Shown here: positions 1-8,867 of the stretch, one piece after another
Position numbering within the stretch: position 1 is the first letter of the stretch
Layout: each line of letters opens with the position of its first letter
Assembly (NCBI GenBank): GCA_022822665.1
Contig: JAJEAR010000042.1
Coordinates: 24,431-88,430, forward strand
Reading direction: 5' to 3'
Origin: Alphaproteobacteria bacterium
GTDB taxonomy: Bacteria > Pseudomonadota > Alphaproteobacteria > Thalassobaculales > Thalassobaculaceae
Length of the DNA stretch: 64,000 bases
Notes under the pieces: model-generated
Seen by the model: only the letters and a program-made list of their open reading frames with translations
Told to the model about the DNA's origin: nothing
Database searches by the model: none
Translations under genes and position numbers: made by a program

Positions 1-1
1 G

Positions 2-847
2 GTACCGGTCGAGGCCGGGGATGGCGGTTTCCGCATCGCCGGGCGGCACGTGAGCGTGAGCCGCAACGCCGCGATCGCGGAGACCGACTGGGCGGGGCTC
101 GGTATCGACATCGTGATCGAGGCGACGGGGGCGTTCAGGTCCGCCGACGATTTCCAGGCCTGTTTCGATGCCGGGGTGGGGACGGTCGTGGTGGCGCGCC
201 CGGTGCACGACGGCGGTGCGGTCAATATCGTCATGGGGGTCAATCACTCACTCTGCCGCCCGGGTGAGACCCGGCTGGTCACGGCTTCCTCGTGCACGAC
301 GAACTGCCTTGCCCCGGTCGTCAAGGTGTTGCACGAGGCGATCGGCATCCGTCACGGTGCCGTCACCACCATCCATGACGTGACCAATACCCAGAGCGTG
401 GTCGACCGTCCGCACCGGGACCTGCGCCGCGCCCGGTCCTCGCTGCTCAACCTCGTGCCGACCTCGACCGGCTCGGCAAGCGCGATCGGCCTGATCTTTC
501 CGGAGCTCGCCGGCAGGCTGAACGGAATCGCGGTCCGGGTGCCGCTCCTCAACGCCTCGCTGACCGATTGCGTGTTCGAACTGGTTCGTCCGACCGGTGT
601 CGACGAGGTCAACGGCCTGTTCCGCGCCGCTGCGGGGGGCGAACTCGCGGGAATACTCGGGGTGGAAGACCGCCCGCTGGTCTCGAGCGACTTTCGCGGT
701 GACACGCGATCCTGCATCATCGACCTGCCGTCGACCATGGTCGTCGACGCCACCCAGGTGAAGGTACTGGCCTGGTACGACAACGAGCAGGGTTTCGTGC
801 ACAGGATGATGGAACTGGTCGCGCTGGTGGCGGGAACCCCGCCGTGA
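2..847 (+). CDS. ArsJ-associated glyceraldehyde-3-phosphate dehydrogenase (5' end outside window)
   Basis: Catalytic part of a type I GAPDH; the reading frame is already open at base 2, so the N-terminal NAD-binding start lies upstream. The active-site cysteine is in [10 protein letters not shown] (codon at 293-295), and W-Y-D-N-E-Q-G is present near the C-terminus. The stretch after the cysteine reads T-I-H-D-V-T-N-T-Q and [10 protein letters not shown] instead of the H-S-Y-T and H-K-D-W-R-G-G-R forms of glycolytic GAPDH; this is the arsenic-operon type as I recall it. Its stop overlaps the arsJ start (GTGA), so the two are translationally coupled. Known role of the family: uses arsenate in place of phosphate to make 1-arseno-3-phosphoglycerate, the substrate ArsJ exports. 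The call as the arsenic paralogue rests on both residues and context. Confidence 0.9.
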   Translation, partial: VPVEAGDGGFRIAGRHVSVSRNAAIAETDWAGLGIDIVIEATGAFRSADDFQACFDAGVGTVVVARPVHDGGAVNIVMGVNHSLCRPGETRLVTASSCTTNCLAPVVKVLHEAIGIRHGAVTTIHDVTNTQSVVDRPHRDLRRARSSLLNLVPTSTGSASAIGLIFPELAGRLNGIAVRVPLLNASLTDCVFELVRPTGVDEVNGLFRAAAGGELAGILGVEDRPLVSSDFRGDTRSCIIDLPSTMVVDATQVKVLAWYDNEQGFVHRMMELVALVAGTPP

Positions 848-2088
848 GCGACCTGCGGACCTACGCTGTCGTCACCGCGTCCTACTGGGGATTCACGCTG
901 ACCGACGGCGCCCTGCGGATGCTGGTGCTGCTGCACTTCCACACCCTGGGTTTCACGCCGTTCCAGCTTGCACTGCTGTTCCTGCTCTACGAGGTCACCG
1001 GCATGACCACCACGCTGCTCGGCGGGTGGCTGGGGACCCGATTCGGGGTGAACATCACCCTTCATGCCGGTCTCGCGCTGCAGGTGGTGGCACTGCTCGC
1101 CCTGTCGGTGCTGCAGCCCGACTGGCCGTCGGATCTCTCGGTGCTCTATGTCCTGCTGGTCCAGGGCCTGTCGGGGATTGCCAAGGACCTGGCGAAGACG
1201 AGTGCGAAGAGCGCGATCCGGCTGGTGGTCCCGGACAACTCCCACTCCCGGCTGTTTCGCTGGGTCGCCCTGCTGACCGGGTCGAAGAACGCGCTCAAGG
1301 GGGTCGGTTTCTTCCTTGGCGGACTGCTGCTTGCGGTGGCCGGGTTCACCCACGCGCTGTGGCTGATGGCGGCATGTCTTGCCTGTGTCCTGGTGGCATC
1401 GCTGACGATGGTGCCGTCCGGTCTGGGCAGGGTGCGGAGCAAGGTCCGGGCCTCGGAAATCCTGTCGCGCTCGCGCGCCGTCACCCTGCTTTCGGCAGCC
1501 CGGCTGTTCCTGTTCGCTGCCCGCGACGTGTGGTTCGTTGTCGGATTGCCGGTCTGGCTCTACGAGGTCGCGGGATGGAGCTTCACCGCCGTCGGCGGCG
1601 TGCTCGCCCTGTGGGTCATCGGCTACGGGATGGTCCAGGCCGGTGTCCCGACGGTGATCGCGAGTTCACGCGACGGGCGTTCGGGCGAGATCCGCGCCGC
1701 ACGGTCGTGGATCCTGGTCCTGACCGGCGTCACCGCGGCGCTGGCTGCCGGATACCACGCCGGGAATCCGTCACCGTGGTTCCTGATCGCCGGGCTCGGC
1801 GTCTTCGGGGCGTGTTTCGCGGTCAATTCGTCGCTGCACTCCTACCTGCTGCTCGCCCTTGCCGGCTCGAAGGAGGTGGCGATGTCGGTCGGGTTCTACT
1901 ACAGCGCCAACGCCGCCGGGCGCCTGGTCGGAACCCTGCTGTCGGGGCTGGCCTACCAGTGGGGTGGCCTGGTCGGCTGCCTTGCCGGCGCAACGGTGCT
2001 GCTGGCGCTGGCCGCCGGCTTCACCATGGTGCTGGGCGCCATCGGTCAGCCGGGCTCCCCCGATGACGCCAGCGAGCCGGTCAGATGA
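844..2088 (+). CDS. arsJ: organoarsenical efflux MFS transporter ArsJ
   Basis: A 414-residue, about 12-helix major facilitator protein. The N-terminus ([20 protein letters not shown]) is the hallmark of ArsJ. It starts with GTG at 844, overlapping the GAPDH stop by 4 bp. Known role: extrudes 1-arseno-3-phosphoglycerate, which then breaks down outside the cell and releases arsenate; the pair confers arsenate resistance. The rest of the ars operon (an ArsR regulator, for example) is not in view and would lie upstream of the window. The 3' end overlaps the convergent CoA-transferase gene by 8 bp. Membrane location is inferred from the hydrophobic profile. Confidence 0.93.
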   Translation: MSDLRTYAVVTASYWGFTLTDGALRMLVLLHFHTLGFTPFQLALLFLLYEVTGMTTTLLGGWLGTRFGVNITLHAGLALQVVALLALSVLQPDWPSDLSVLYVLLVQGLSGIAKDLAKTSAKSAIRLVVPDNSHSRLFRWVALLTGSKNALKGVGFFLGGLLLAVAGFTHALWLMAACLACVLVASLTMVPSGLGRVRSKVRASEILSRSRAVTLLSAARLFLFAARDVWFVVGLPVWLYEVAGWSFTAVGGVLALWVIGYGMVQAGVPTVIASSRDGRSGEIRAARSWILVLTGVTAALAAGYHAGNPSPWFLIAGLGVFGACFAVNSSLHSYLLLALAGSKEVAMSVGFYYSANAAGRLVGTLLSGLAYQWGGLVGCLAGATVLLALAAGFTMVLGAIGQPGSPDDASEPVR

Positions 2089-3274
2089 CGCCGCGCTCGC
2101 GCAACGACCTGATCCGGGCCGGGTCGTAGCCGATCGAGCGCAGCAGGTCGTCCGTGAATTCCCCGAGTGCCGGAGCCGGGCGGTTCGGCACCGGATCGCC
2201 GGACGAGCGCACCGGATGGGCCGCCATCCGGTAGGTCTCGCCGGGCCGGGCCGGATGGGGAAACTCCTGGATCCCGCCCCGTTCGGTGACGAACGGGTTG
2301 GCAAAGGCCTGGCCGATGTCGAGGATCGGAGCCGCGGGCACCTGCCCGGAGAACAGTTCCAGCCACTCGCCGGTCGTCCGTTGCGAGAGTGCTTCGTCCA
2401 GCAGTTCCTGGACCAGGGGGCGGTTGCGGAGCCGGTCGGGAAACCGCAGGAACCTCTCGTCCTTGGCCCATTCCGGGCGTCCGATCTTCTCGCACAGGAT
2501 CGGCCAGAACTTCTCCTTGTTGCACATCAGGAAGATCCAGCCGTCACCGGTCCGGTACAGCTGGCACGGGGTCATGGACGGATGGGCCGAACGGGGCAGG
2601 CGTTCGGTGACCACCGCGTCGTTCAGGTACCAGGTGGAGAGGTAGCTGGTGTTGTGCAGCGCGAGATCGAACAGGGAGACGTCCATGTCCCGGCCGATGC
2701 CGGTCTCCCGTGCGGCGAGCAGGGCCGAAACCAGGGAGAACGCCATTGCCAGACCGGTCATCATGTCGACAACCGACAGCCCGAAGCGGGTCGGAGGGGT
2801 GCCCGGTTCGCCGGTCAGCGAGAACCAGCCGGTTTCCGCCTGCATGAGATAGTCGTATCCCGGCCAGGTCCGGCGGGACCCGGTCCGGCCGTAGGCGGTG
2901 AGATGGGCACAGACGATCCCGGGGTTGATCTCCGCCAGGTGGTCGTAGGTCAGGCCGAGCCGGTCCGGGACGTCTCCGCGCAGGTTGTTGCAGACCGCAT
3001 CGGCGGTCCGCACCAGATCGTGAAACACCGCCCTGCCGTCATCCGAGCGCAGGTTGAGGGTGACGCTGCGCTTGTTGGCGTTGAAGCTGTGAAAGAAGGC
3101 GCTGTCCTCGGGGCCGAGGAAACTCGGTCCGACCGATCGCGACATGTCGCCGCCGTCACTCGGGTTCTCGATCTTGATGACCTCGGCACCCTGGTTGGCC
3201 ATGTACATGGAGCCGAAGGGACCGGCGCCGTACTGTTCGATTGCAAGCACGCGTATGCCCGTGAGCGGTTGCAT
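2081..3274 (-). CDS. CaiB/BaiF (class III) CoA-transferase family protein
   Basis: A 397-residue family III CoA-transferase. The N-terminal Rossmann part (G-I-R-V-L-A-I-E) is followed by N-A-N-K-R-S-V-T-L-N-L for CoA binding. The nucleophilic aspartate is D141 in P-G-Y-D-Y-L-M-Q-A-E-T-G, equivalent to the catalytic Asp of formyl-CoA transferase. Family role: moves CoA between an acyl-CoA donor and a carboxylic acid through an aspartyl-CoA thioester. I chose the ATG at 3274 because GGAG lies six bases ahead; an upstream in-frame ATG at 3313 would add 13 unrelated residues. Substrate is not predictable; the acyl-CoA synthetase and hydrolase on the same strand 1-3 kb away suggest organic-acid catabolism. 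Confidence 0.88.
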   Translation of the reverse strand: MQPLTGIRVLAIEQYGAGPFGSMYMANQGAEVIKIENPSDGGDMSRSVGPSFLGPEDSAFFHSFNANKRSVTLNLRSDDGRAVFHDLVRTADAVCNNLRGDVPDRLGLTYDHLAEINPGIVCAHLTAYGRTGSRRTWPGYDYLMQAETGWFSLTGEPGTPPTRFGLSVVDMMTGLAMAFSLVSALLAARETGIGRDMDVSLFDLALHNTSYLSTWYLNDAVVTERLPRSAHPSMTPCQLYRTGDGWIFLMCNKEKFWPILCEKIGRPEWAKDERFLRFPDRLRNRPLVQELLDEALSQRTTGEWLELFSGQVPAAPILDIGQAFANPFVTERGGIQEFPHPARPGETYRMAAHPVRSSGDPVPNRPAPALGEFTDDLLRSIGYDPARIRSLRERGVI

Positions 3275-3435
3275 GGCCTCCGTACTCCCGTCTGCTGTCC
3301 GTGCCATGCACACACTGCATGGCGGCCTTCAAATGGTGCCAAATTGGAATTGATACCGTGCCATTGGCTCCGGTTTCATTCCTTCGACGCAATTACTATC
3401 TCTTGTGCATTGCACAATCCGATACCAGGAGAGTC

Positions 3436-3648
3436 ATGATGTACAGCTATCGAACCAATCCGGACTACCCCTCAATCGAGCTCTCGCCGGAGATGATCGA
3501 AACGGCGATGCGGGACGGCCGGCGGATGCGCGCCGCGGCGGCCCGCGAGGCGCCGGCACTCTTCATCGGCTGGATGGCCGCTGTTCGGGACACGCTGTTC
3601 CGTCGCGCGACGCCCGACACGGGGCGTCATGCCGATGCGGCCGGGTGA
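3436..3648 (+). CDS. small hypothetical protein (70 aa)
   Basis: Short ORF starting at tandem ATGs (3436/3439) right behind AGGAGAG, a good ribosome binding site, with an AT-richer leader. The product begins M-M-Y-S-Y-R-T-N-P and has a helical, Arg/Ala-rich middle (E-T-A-M-R-D-G-R-R-M-R-A-A-A) and a W-M-A-A-V-R-D-T-L-F-R-R tail. This is the general look of small DUF1127-like alphaproteobacterial proteins, but I cannot place it in a family. It is divergent from the CoA-transferase and its last 86 bases overlap the convergent hydrolase gene. Confidence 0.6.
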   Translation: MMYSYRTNPDYPSIELSPEMIETAMRDGRRMRAAAAREAPALFIGWMAAVRDTLFRRATPDTGRHADAAG

Positions 3649-4423
3649 TCGCGTCCAGGAACCGGCCGGCGGTCCCGAGCACCAGGTCCGGCGCCTCCCG
3701 GTGCGGAGCGTGACCGCAGTCGGGGATCACCAGTCTCCGGCTCGGTCCGCGCAGGCCGTGCGCGATGACATCGAGCTGGCGCAGCGTGCCATAGGCATCC
3801 AGTTCACCCTGGATCAGCAGCGCCGGCGCCGTGATGCGGCCGAGGCACGGCACGATGTTCCAGTCGGCAAACGCCGGATCAAGCCAGGCTTCGCACCAGG
3901 CCCGGAAGGTCAGCTCCGGGTCGGTGTGATGCCGCGCGAGCCGCTCGCGCAGTTCGCCGGCCCGGAACGCGGCGCGGGCCGCGCGCACGCCGTCGAGCGA
4001 GACGTCCTCGACAAGGACATGCGGTGCCTCGAGCACCAGTGCCGTGACGTTCGGACCGCTGTCACCGGCGTGGATGAGGGCGATGGACGCGCCGTCGCTG
4101 TGCCCGTAGAGAACCGGCCGGGTGATCCCGTACCGGTCCAGCACCGCCGGCAGGGTCTCGGTCGCCTCGCGGTGCAGGTAGTCGGTGCCGAGCGGGCCCG
4201 CATGGGGTGTCGAGCTGCCGTATCCGCGCCGCGAATATGCGAGCGCTCCGCAACCGGTCGCGGCGGCCAGCCGCCAGGGGAAGTCACGCCACAGTGACCG
4301 GCAGCCGAGACCCTCGTGGAGAAACACGATGACCGGTGCTTCCCGGTGCGGCCGGTCAAGCCAGGCAACCTCGAGCCGGGCCCGTGCGACGGTGACGGTC
4401 TCGATGACCGGATCAGCGTTCAT
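3563..4423 (-). CDS. alpha/beta hydrolase
   Basis: A 286-residue alpha/beta-hydrolase-fold protein. The oxyanion region is F-L-H-E-G-L-G, the nucleophile elbow is G-H-S-D-G-A-S (Ser), the acid is in G-E-L-D-A-Y-G (Asp) and the histidine in C-G-H-A-P-H-R-E, so the triad is complete. The start codon overlaps the stop of the upstream benzoate-CoA-ligase-like gene (ATGA, 4420-4423), so the two form one translational unit. Substrate unknown; a thioester or ester hydrolysis linked to the ligase is a reasonable inference. The 3' end overlaps the small ORF on the other strand. Confidence 0.85.
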   Translation of the reverse strand: MNADPVIETVTVARARLEVAWLDRPHREAPVIVFLHEGLGCRSLWRDFPWRLAAATGCGALAYSRRGYGSSTPHAGPLGTDYLHREATETLPAVLDRYGITRPVLYGHSDGASIALIHAGDSGPNVTALVLEAPHVLVEDVSLDGVRAARAAFRAGELRERLARHHTDPELTFRAWCEAWLDPAFADWNIVPCLGRITAPALLIQGELDAYGTLRQLDVIAHGLRGPSRRLVIPDCGHAPHREAPDLVLGTAGRFLDAITRPHRHDAPCRASRDGTACPEQRPSSR

Positions 4424-5961
4424 TCACCGGCTCTCAACCTGAAACGCTGGATCTTGCCGGTCGCGGTGCGGGGCAGGTCATCGACGAACTCGATCCAGCG
4501 CGGGTACTTGTACTCCGCAAGACTGGTGCGCACGTGGCGCTTGAGCTCCTCGGCGAGCGCGTCGGTCCCGGCAACCCCCGCCTGCAGCATCACAAAGGCC
4601 TTGGGCTTGATCAGCTGGTCCTGGTCGGGGTGGCCCACCACCGCGGCCTCGAGAACGGATTTGTGCTCGGCAAGCGCGGCCTCGACCTCGAAGGGCGAGA
4701 CGTAGATGCCTCCCACCTTCAGCATGTCGTCGTTGCGCCCGCAATAGGTCAGCACCCCCGATGCATCCATGATGTAGTTGTCGCCGGTCCGGGTCCACGG
4801 GCCGCGGAAGGTCTCCTTGGTCTTTTCCCGCTGGTTCCAGTACATCAGCGCCGCCGTCGGTCCGGAAACCTCGAGCACGCCCATCTCGCCGGGCGCGCAC
4901 GGCGCGTCATTCTCGTCCAGCAGCCGGACCCGGTATCCCGGAACCGCCTGTCCGGTGGTCCCGGGCGTGACGCTGTCAAGGCGGTTGGAGATGAAGATAT
5001 GCAGCATCTCCGTGGTGCCGAGACCGTCGAGGATCATGGTGCCGACCTGCGTGGCCCACCGGTTGAGCAGGTCGGCCGGCAGCGGTTCGCCGGCGGAGAC
5101 GCAGACCCTGAGGCTGTGGGCGTCCGGCGCCGGCAGCTTCCCGCTGGCGAGCAGCATGGCGTAGAGCGTCGGCACACCGAAGAACACGGTCGGCCGCTCG
5201 CGCTCGATTATGTCGCAGACTGCCGCCGGTTCCGGCGGACCGGCCAGCAGCACCGTCGTGGCACCCACCGTCATGGGAAAGGTCAGCGAGTTTCCGAGGC
5301 CGTAGGCGAAGAACAGCTTGGCTGCAGAATAGACCACGTCGTCCGCGCCAAGTTCCAGGATCCGGACGGCGTAGAGTTCGGCGGTCGCAACCAGGTGGGA
5401 GTGGAGGTGCACAACGCCCTTCGGCGCCCCCGTCGTGCCCGAGGTATAGAGCCAGAAACACATGTCGTCTGCCCGGGTCGACGCGGTGGCATGGTCCGCC
5501 GGCTGCCCGGCCAGGCTGTCGGCCAGCGACGGGTGGCCTCCCGCCGCCCCGCCGTCAACCAGCACCATCCCCGGGGCCGGCCCGGCACCGAGGACGGTAT
5601 CGAGCAGCGGCGCCGAAACGATCAGTCCGCTGGCGCCGCAGTCCTCGAGGATGTAGGCGTAGTCCCGCGGGGCAAGCCGGGTGTTCAGCGGAACCGGAAC
5701 CACTCCGGCCTTGATCGCGCCGAGAAAACAGGCAACGAGGTCGACGGAATCGAGCATCACCAGTGCCAGGCGGTCCTCCCGGCCCAGCCCCTGCGCGACA
5801 AGCATGTTGGCCACCTGTCCGGCACGCTCCGCCAGCCGCGCGTAGCTGTGATGGCCTGATGCGTCGATGACGGCCACCTTCTCGCCGCGGCCCACCGCGA
5901 GGTTTCGCGACAGCAGGTCTTCGGCCGCGTTGTAGAACTCGATTACATACCGGTCGTTCAT
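4420..5961 (-). CDS. benzoate-CoA ligase family acyl-CoA synthetase
   Basis: A 513-residue AMP-forming acyl-CoA synthetase (ANL superfamily). The P-loop-like signature is Y-T-S-G-T-T-G-A-P-K-G, the adenylate motif L-G-T-T-E, the hinge region Y-C-G-R-N-D-D-M-L-K-V-G-G, and the C-terminal catalytic lysine lies in R-T-A-T-G-K-I-Q-R. Motif G-G-I-Y-V-S-P-F-E-V-E and overall order match the benzoate-CoA ligase subfamily. Reaction: carboxylate + ATP + CoA to acyl-CoA + AMP + PPi. Start at 5961 is favoured over 6024 because GGGAG precedes it and the protein family begins near there. Coupled to the downstream hydrolase. The exact acid (benzoate, hydroxybenzoate, other) cannot be told. Confidence 0.87.
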   Translation of the reverse strand: MNDRYVIEFYNAAEDLLSRNLAVGRGEKVAVIDASGHHSYARLAERAGQVANMLVAQGLGREDRLALVMLDSVDLVACFLGAIKAGVVPVPLNTRLAPRDYAYILEDCGASGLIVSAPLLDTVLGAGPAPGMVLVDGGAAGGHPSLADSLAGQPADHATASTRADDMCFWLYTSGTTGAPKGVVHLHSHLVATAELYAVRILELGADDVVYSAAKLFFAYGLGNSLTFPMTVGATTVLLAGPPEPAAVCDIIERERPTVFFGVPTLYAMLLASGKLPAPDAHSLRVCVSAGEPLPADLLNRWATQVGTMILDGLGTTEMLHIFISNRLDSVTPGTTGQAVPGYRVRLLDENDAPCAPGEMGVLEVSGPTAALMYWNQREKTKETFRGPWTRTGDNYIMDASGVLTYCGRNDDMLKVGGIYVSPFEVEAALAEHKSVLEAAVVGHPDQDQLIKPKAFVMLQAGVAGTDALAEELKRHVRTSLAEYKYPRWIEFVDDLPRTATGKIQRFRLRAGE

Positions 5962-6155
5962 GTCTGGGCTCTCCCGGACGGGCGCGGTGTCCGGCACAAT
6001 GGACGAGGCGCCGGACCGGTTCAAGGACGCGCGGTATTCCCCCGCGGGGTGTCCGCCACCGCGGCGCGGACGGGATCATTCCGCCCATTGTGGCGCGGCC
6101 GACCGGGGCGGGATCATGATGCCGGTGCATTCCGGTCGGCCGGGAGGGTACGAAG

Positions 6156-7004
6156 ATGCGACGCGAACGGCTCGGGCTGATCGGTGTCCTTGTCATGTTC
6201 CTGCTCGGCATGATCTCGTCGGTTCTCGAACGGCCCGGCGGCAGCCAGGACCACCCGCGCCGGCCGGATGCCGGCCAGGAGCAACAGCATCGCCGTCCGC
6301 AGGTGTTGCCCGGGTCCGACGTGCTGGGGCCGATCTCGCCGCAGGACCCGGCAATCACCATCGCGCCGGCGGAGAAGGGCAACAGCACCGGGACCGCCTT
6401 TGCCATCGGCGACGGGGTCTGGATGACGGCGCGCCACGTGATCGACGGCTGTACCGCCTTCGGGGTGGTCGACGGACGCCGGGCGCATCGCGGCGGTGCG
6501 GCACGGCTTTCGCCGGTACACGATCTGGCGGTCTTCCGCACGGACGGGCGGGCCCCGGTGCTTGGCTTCGACCTCTCGCCCCTGCGGCGTGGCCAGGCCG
6601 GGTTCCACCTGGGGTACCCGCAGGGACGGCCCGGGGACGTGCGCTCTTCCCTGCTGGGGCGCATGCGGGTCGTCGTCCCCGGCCGTCGCCGGTCGCAGCC
6701 GGTCATCGCCTGGGCGGAGGCGGTGCGCAAGCCGCGGTTTCAGGGCTCGCTCGGCGGCATGAGCGGCGGACCGGTGCTGAACGGCGATGGCGACGTCATC
6801 GGGGTTTCGGTGGCGGAATCGCGCCGCCGCGGCCGGATCTTCACCTCCGCGCCGGCAGCCGTGCACGACTTGCTGGCCGAGGCCGGGGTCACCGTGTCCC
6901 CGGCGGGGTCGGGAGCGCCGGTGTCCGGTCGCGGATTCGAGGATACCGGGCAGGCTCTCAGGGCCAGCCGGACGGTGTCACAGGTCATATGCCGGGTGCG
7001 ATAG
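6156..7004 (+). CDS. trypsin-like serine protease, membrane-anchored or exported
   Basis: A 282-residue protein with one N-terminal hydrophobic segment (about residues 7-24, L-G-L-I-G-V-L-V-M-F-L-L-G-M) that is either a signal peptide or an anchor, a Pro/Gln/Arg-rich linker, then a chymotrypsin-fold domain. Triad: His in T-A-R-H-V-I-D-G-C, Asp in V-H-D-L-A-V-F, Ser in G-G-M-S-G-G-P-V-L-N. The C-terminal tail of about 40 residues has no domain I recognise; there is no PDZ domain, so it is not a DegP/HtrA protease. GGGAGGG seven bases ahead of ATG supports the start. Likely acts in the periplasm. Monocistronic; target unknown. Confidence 0.85.
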   Translation: MRRERLGLIGVLVMFLLGMISSVLERPGGSQDHPRRPDAGQEQQHRRPQVLPGSDVLGPISPQDPAITIAPAEKGNSTGTAFAIGDGVWMTARHVIDGCTAFGVVDGRRAHRGGAARLSPVHDLAVFRTDGRAPVLGFDLSPLRRGQAGFHLGYPQGRPGDVRSSLLGRMRVVVPGRRRSQPVIAWAEAVRKPRFQGSLGGMSGGPVLNGDGDVIGVSVAESRRRGRIFTSAPAAVHDLLAEAGVTVSPAGSGAPVSGRGFEDTGQALRASRTVSQVICRVR

Positions 7005-7010
7005 CGGGCC

Positions 7011-7085
<75 letters not shown>

Positions 7086-7281
7086 CCTGACGCGCGCGGA
7101 CATTGCCACAGCGCCGGCAAGGCCGCAAGCAAGCAGCGGGGCGTTTCGCCGGCATGATACCGGCGTTGCGGCGCCGAGGCCGGGACGGTCGCGGGTGAGG
7201 GGGAGCTTCCCACTGCCCGCTCGGGAACGGACGCTCCGGCCCGGCAATGCCGGGCTGATGGTCCGGGCAAACCCTGGGCGC

Positions 7282-8277
7282 CTACCGGGGCGCGCAGGCC
7301 TCGATGACGGCGAGGAACTTCTCGCGCGCGCCGGGTCCGCGGGCGAACGGGCTGACAATCGGGAGATCGAGACCCAGGGCCCTGTAGGCTTCCAGGCGCT
7401 CCCGGCACTCGGCCGGTTCGCCGACCACGCCCGTTGCGCTGATCATGTCGTCGGTGACCGCGTGTTCGGCGGCCGACCGGTCGCCGGCGGCCCACGCCCG
7501 CCCGATCGCGGCTGCCTCCTCGGGAAATCCGCTCTCCGCGATCAGGCGATTGTACCGGGGGAAGAAGCCGGCGTAGAAGGCAAGCCCGGGGCGGGCGGCA
7601 GCGAAAGCCCGGTTCCGGTCCTCGTCGACGCTTGCGGGCAGCAGCGACGAGATTTCGATCCGGGCGGCATCGCGGCCCGCGCGCCCGGCCCCGGCGGCGA
7701 TATGGGTACGCGCGCTTGCCGCCGTCTTCAGGGTACTGCGGGTCAGGATCAGTCCGTCCGCAATCTCGCCGCACAGCTCCGTCATCTTCGGAAACAGCGC
7801 CGAGACGTAGATCGGGATGGTGTCCCGGCGTGGCCGAAACCACAGGTCGAAGTGTTCGATCCGTACCGTCTCGCCCGCATGGCTGACCTCGCCGTTGCGC
7901 AGCAACTCCCGGACCACGGCGGCCGTATCCCGGACCCGGGCGAGGGGTTTGGTGTATTCGACGCCGTGTTCCGGGACCACCTGGACCCTGTGGCTCGATC
8001 CCAGTCCGAGCACGAACCGGCCGCCCGACAGTTCGTCCACCGCCGCGGCCGCCATTGCGATGGTCGGTGCCGTGCGCACGAACACGCTGGTTATCGCGGT
8101 GCCGAGCCGTACGCGCCTGGTCCGCAGCGCGCAGGCCGCGAGGATCGCGAACTGGTCACCGCCGTGTCCCTCCGCGACCCACACGGATTCGTATCCGAGC
8201 GCCTCGGCCCTCTCCGCGCAGTCGGCGATCTCCGTGGCGGTCAGTCCTCCCGAAAAGGCAATTCCGATCCCTGGCAC
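7282..8277 (-). CDS. LLM-class flavin-dependent oxidoreductase (F420/FMN type)
   Basis: About 331 residues of the bacterial luciferase-like monooxygenase fold: G-Y-E-S-V-W-V-A-E-G-H-G-G near the N-terminus, R-R-V-R-L-G-T-A-I-T, then D-E-L-S-G-G-R-F-V-L-G-L-G-S-S, all typical of LLM proteins. Family members use FMN or F420; which cannot be decided here. I chose the GTG at 8277, which has AGGGAGG seven bases upstream; the longer ATG-initiated form (to 8388) adds low-complexity residues with no homology feel. Followed downstream only by tRNA-Thr. Substrate unknown. Confidence 0.83.
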   Translation of the reverse strand: MPGIGIAFSGGLTATEIADCAERAEALGYESVWVAEGHGGDQFAILAACALRTRRVRLGTAITSVFVRTAPTIAMAAAAVDELSGGRFVLGLGSSHRVQVVPEHGVEYTKPLARVRDTAAVVRELLRNGEVSHAGETVRIEHFDLWFRPRRDTIPIYVSALFPKMTELCGEIADGLILTRSTLKTAASARTHIAAGAGRAGRDAARIEISSLLPASVDEDRNRAFAAARPGLAFYAGFFPRYNRLIAESGFPEEAAAIGRAWAAGDRSAAEHAVTDDMISATGVVGEPAECRERLEAYRALGLDLPIVSPFARGPGAREKFLAVIEACAPR

Positions 8278-8575
8278 CTGCGTCCTCCCTTGCTGTCGCA
8301 CCGATGTTCCGTCAGGCTGTGATGGCGCGCAAGACAAAGAACCAGTTCCGCTTTCGCCAGGCTGCGCCCGGCCGGTATGCCGGACCATCCAGGCGCCCCG
8401 GCGCAGGGGCCGACGCGGTTACCCGGAGCCTTCCCGTCGCCGCGGGGCGTGGAGTGCCGCCCTGGCCCCGGGTCCGCCGCTGCCCGCCCGGGACTTCCTG
8501 GAGCGGGGTGCCCGGACCTGCCGGTATCCGGCTTGACAGCCGGCGTCAAACCGTGTGCAACCGGCCCGAGCCGGC
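8278..8575. other. divergent intergenic region, no convincing gene
   Basis: 298 bases between the divergently oriented oxidoreductase and the small ORF ahead of murA. Long open frames cross it, but their products are Pro/Arg/Gly-rich GC artefacts. A TTGACA hexamer lies at 8533-8538 inside a GCCGG-containing dyad, but I see no good -10 hexamer at the right distance. Confidence 0.5.
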
Positions 8576-8758
8576 ATGGTGGACGAGGGCGTGGAAGACG
8601 ACACCCGCGAGGAGGCGAGGAAGCCCGCGAAGTCAGGCGCCGACGGACGCGAGACCAGGCGCGCGGCCGCGCTGCGCCGCAACCTCCTTCGGCGCAAGGA
8701 ACAGGCGCGGGCGCGCTCCGTGGAGACGCCGCGCCGACGACCGGACCGCACGGAGTGA
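8576..8758 (+). CDS. small basic hypothetical protein preceding murA (60 aa)
   Basis: ORF from ATG 8576: an acidic start (M-V-D-E-G-V-E-D-D-T-R-E-E-A) and a strongly basic second half (R-R-A-A-A-L-R-R-N-L-L-R-R-K-E-Q-A-R-A-R). Small proteins with an A-L-R-x-N-L-x-R-R-K-x-Q-A-R-A-R core are common just upstream of murA in alphaproteobacteria; that pattern, position and composition are why I list it. No obvious ribosome binding site is seen. Function unknown. It sits 109 bases before murA and is probably co-transcribed with it. Confidence 0.58.
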   Translation: MVDEGVEDDTREEARKPAKSGADGRETRRAAALRRNLLRRKEQARARSVETPRRRPDRTE

Positions 8759-8867
8759 CCTGTACGGCGGGATGGGGTCGCGGCCTTGTCTGGCCCGGCC
8801 CCGTCCAATACAAACGGTGCCGCATCGGGATTGACGCGGCAGGTATGCCGGAACCCCGGAAGGAATG

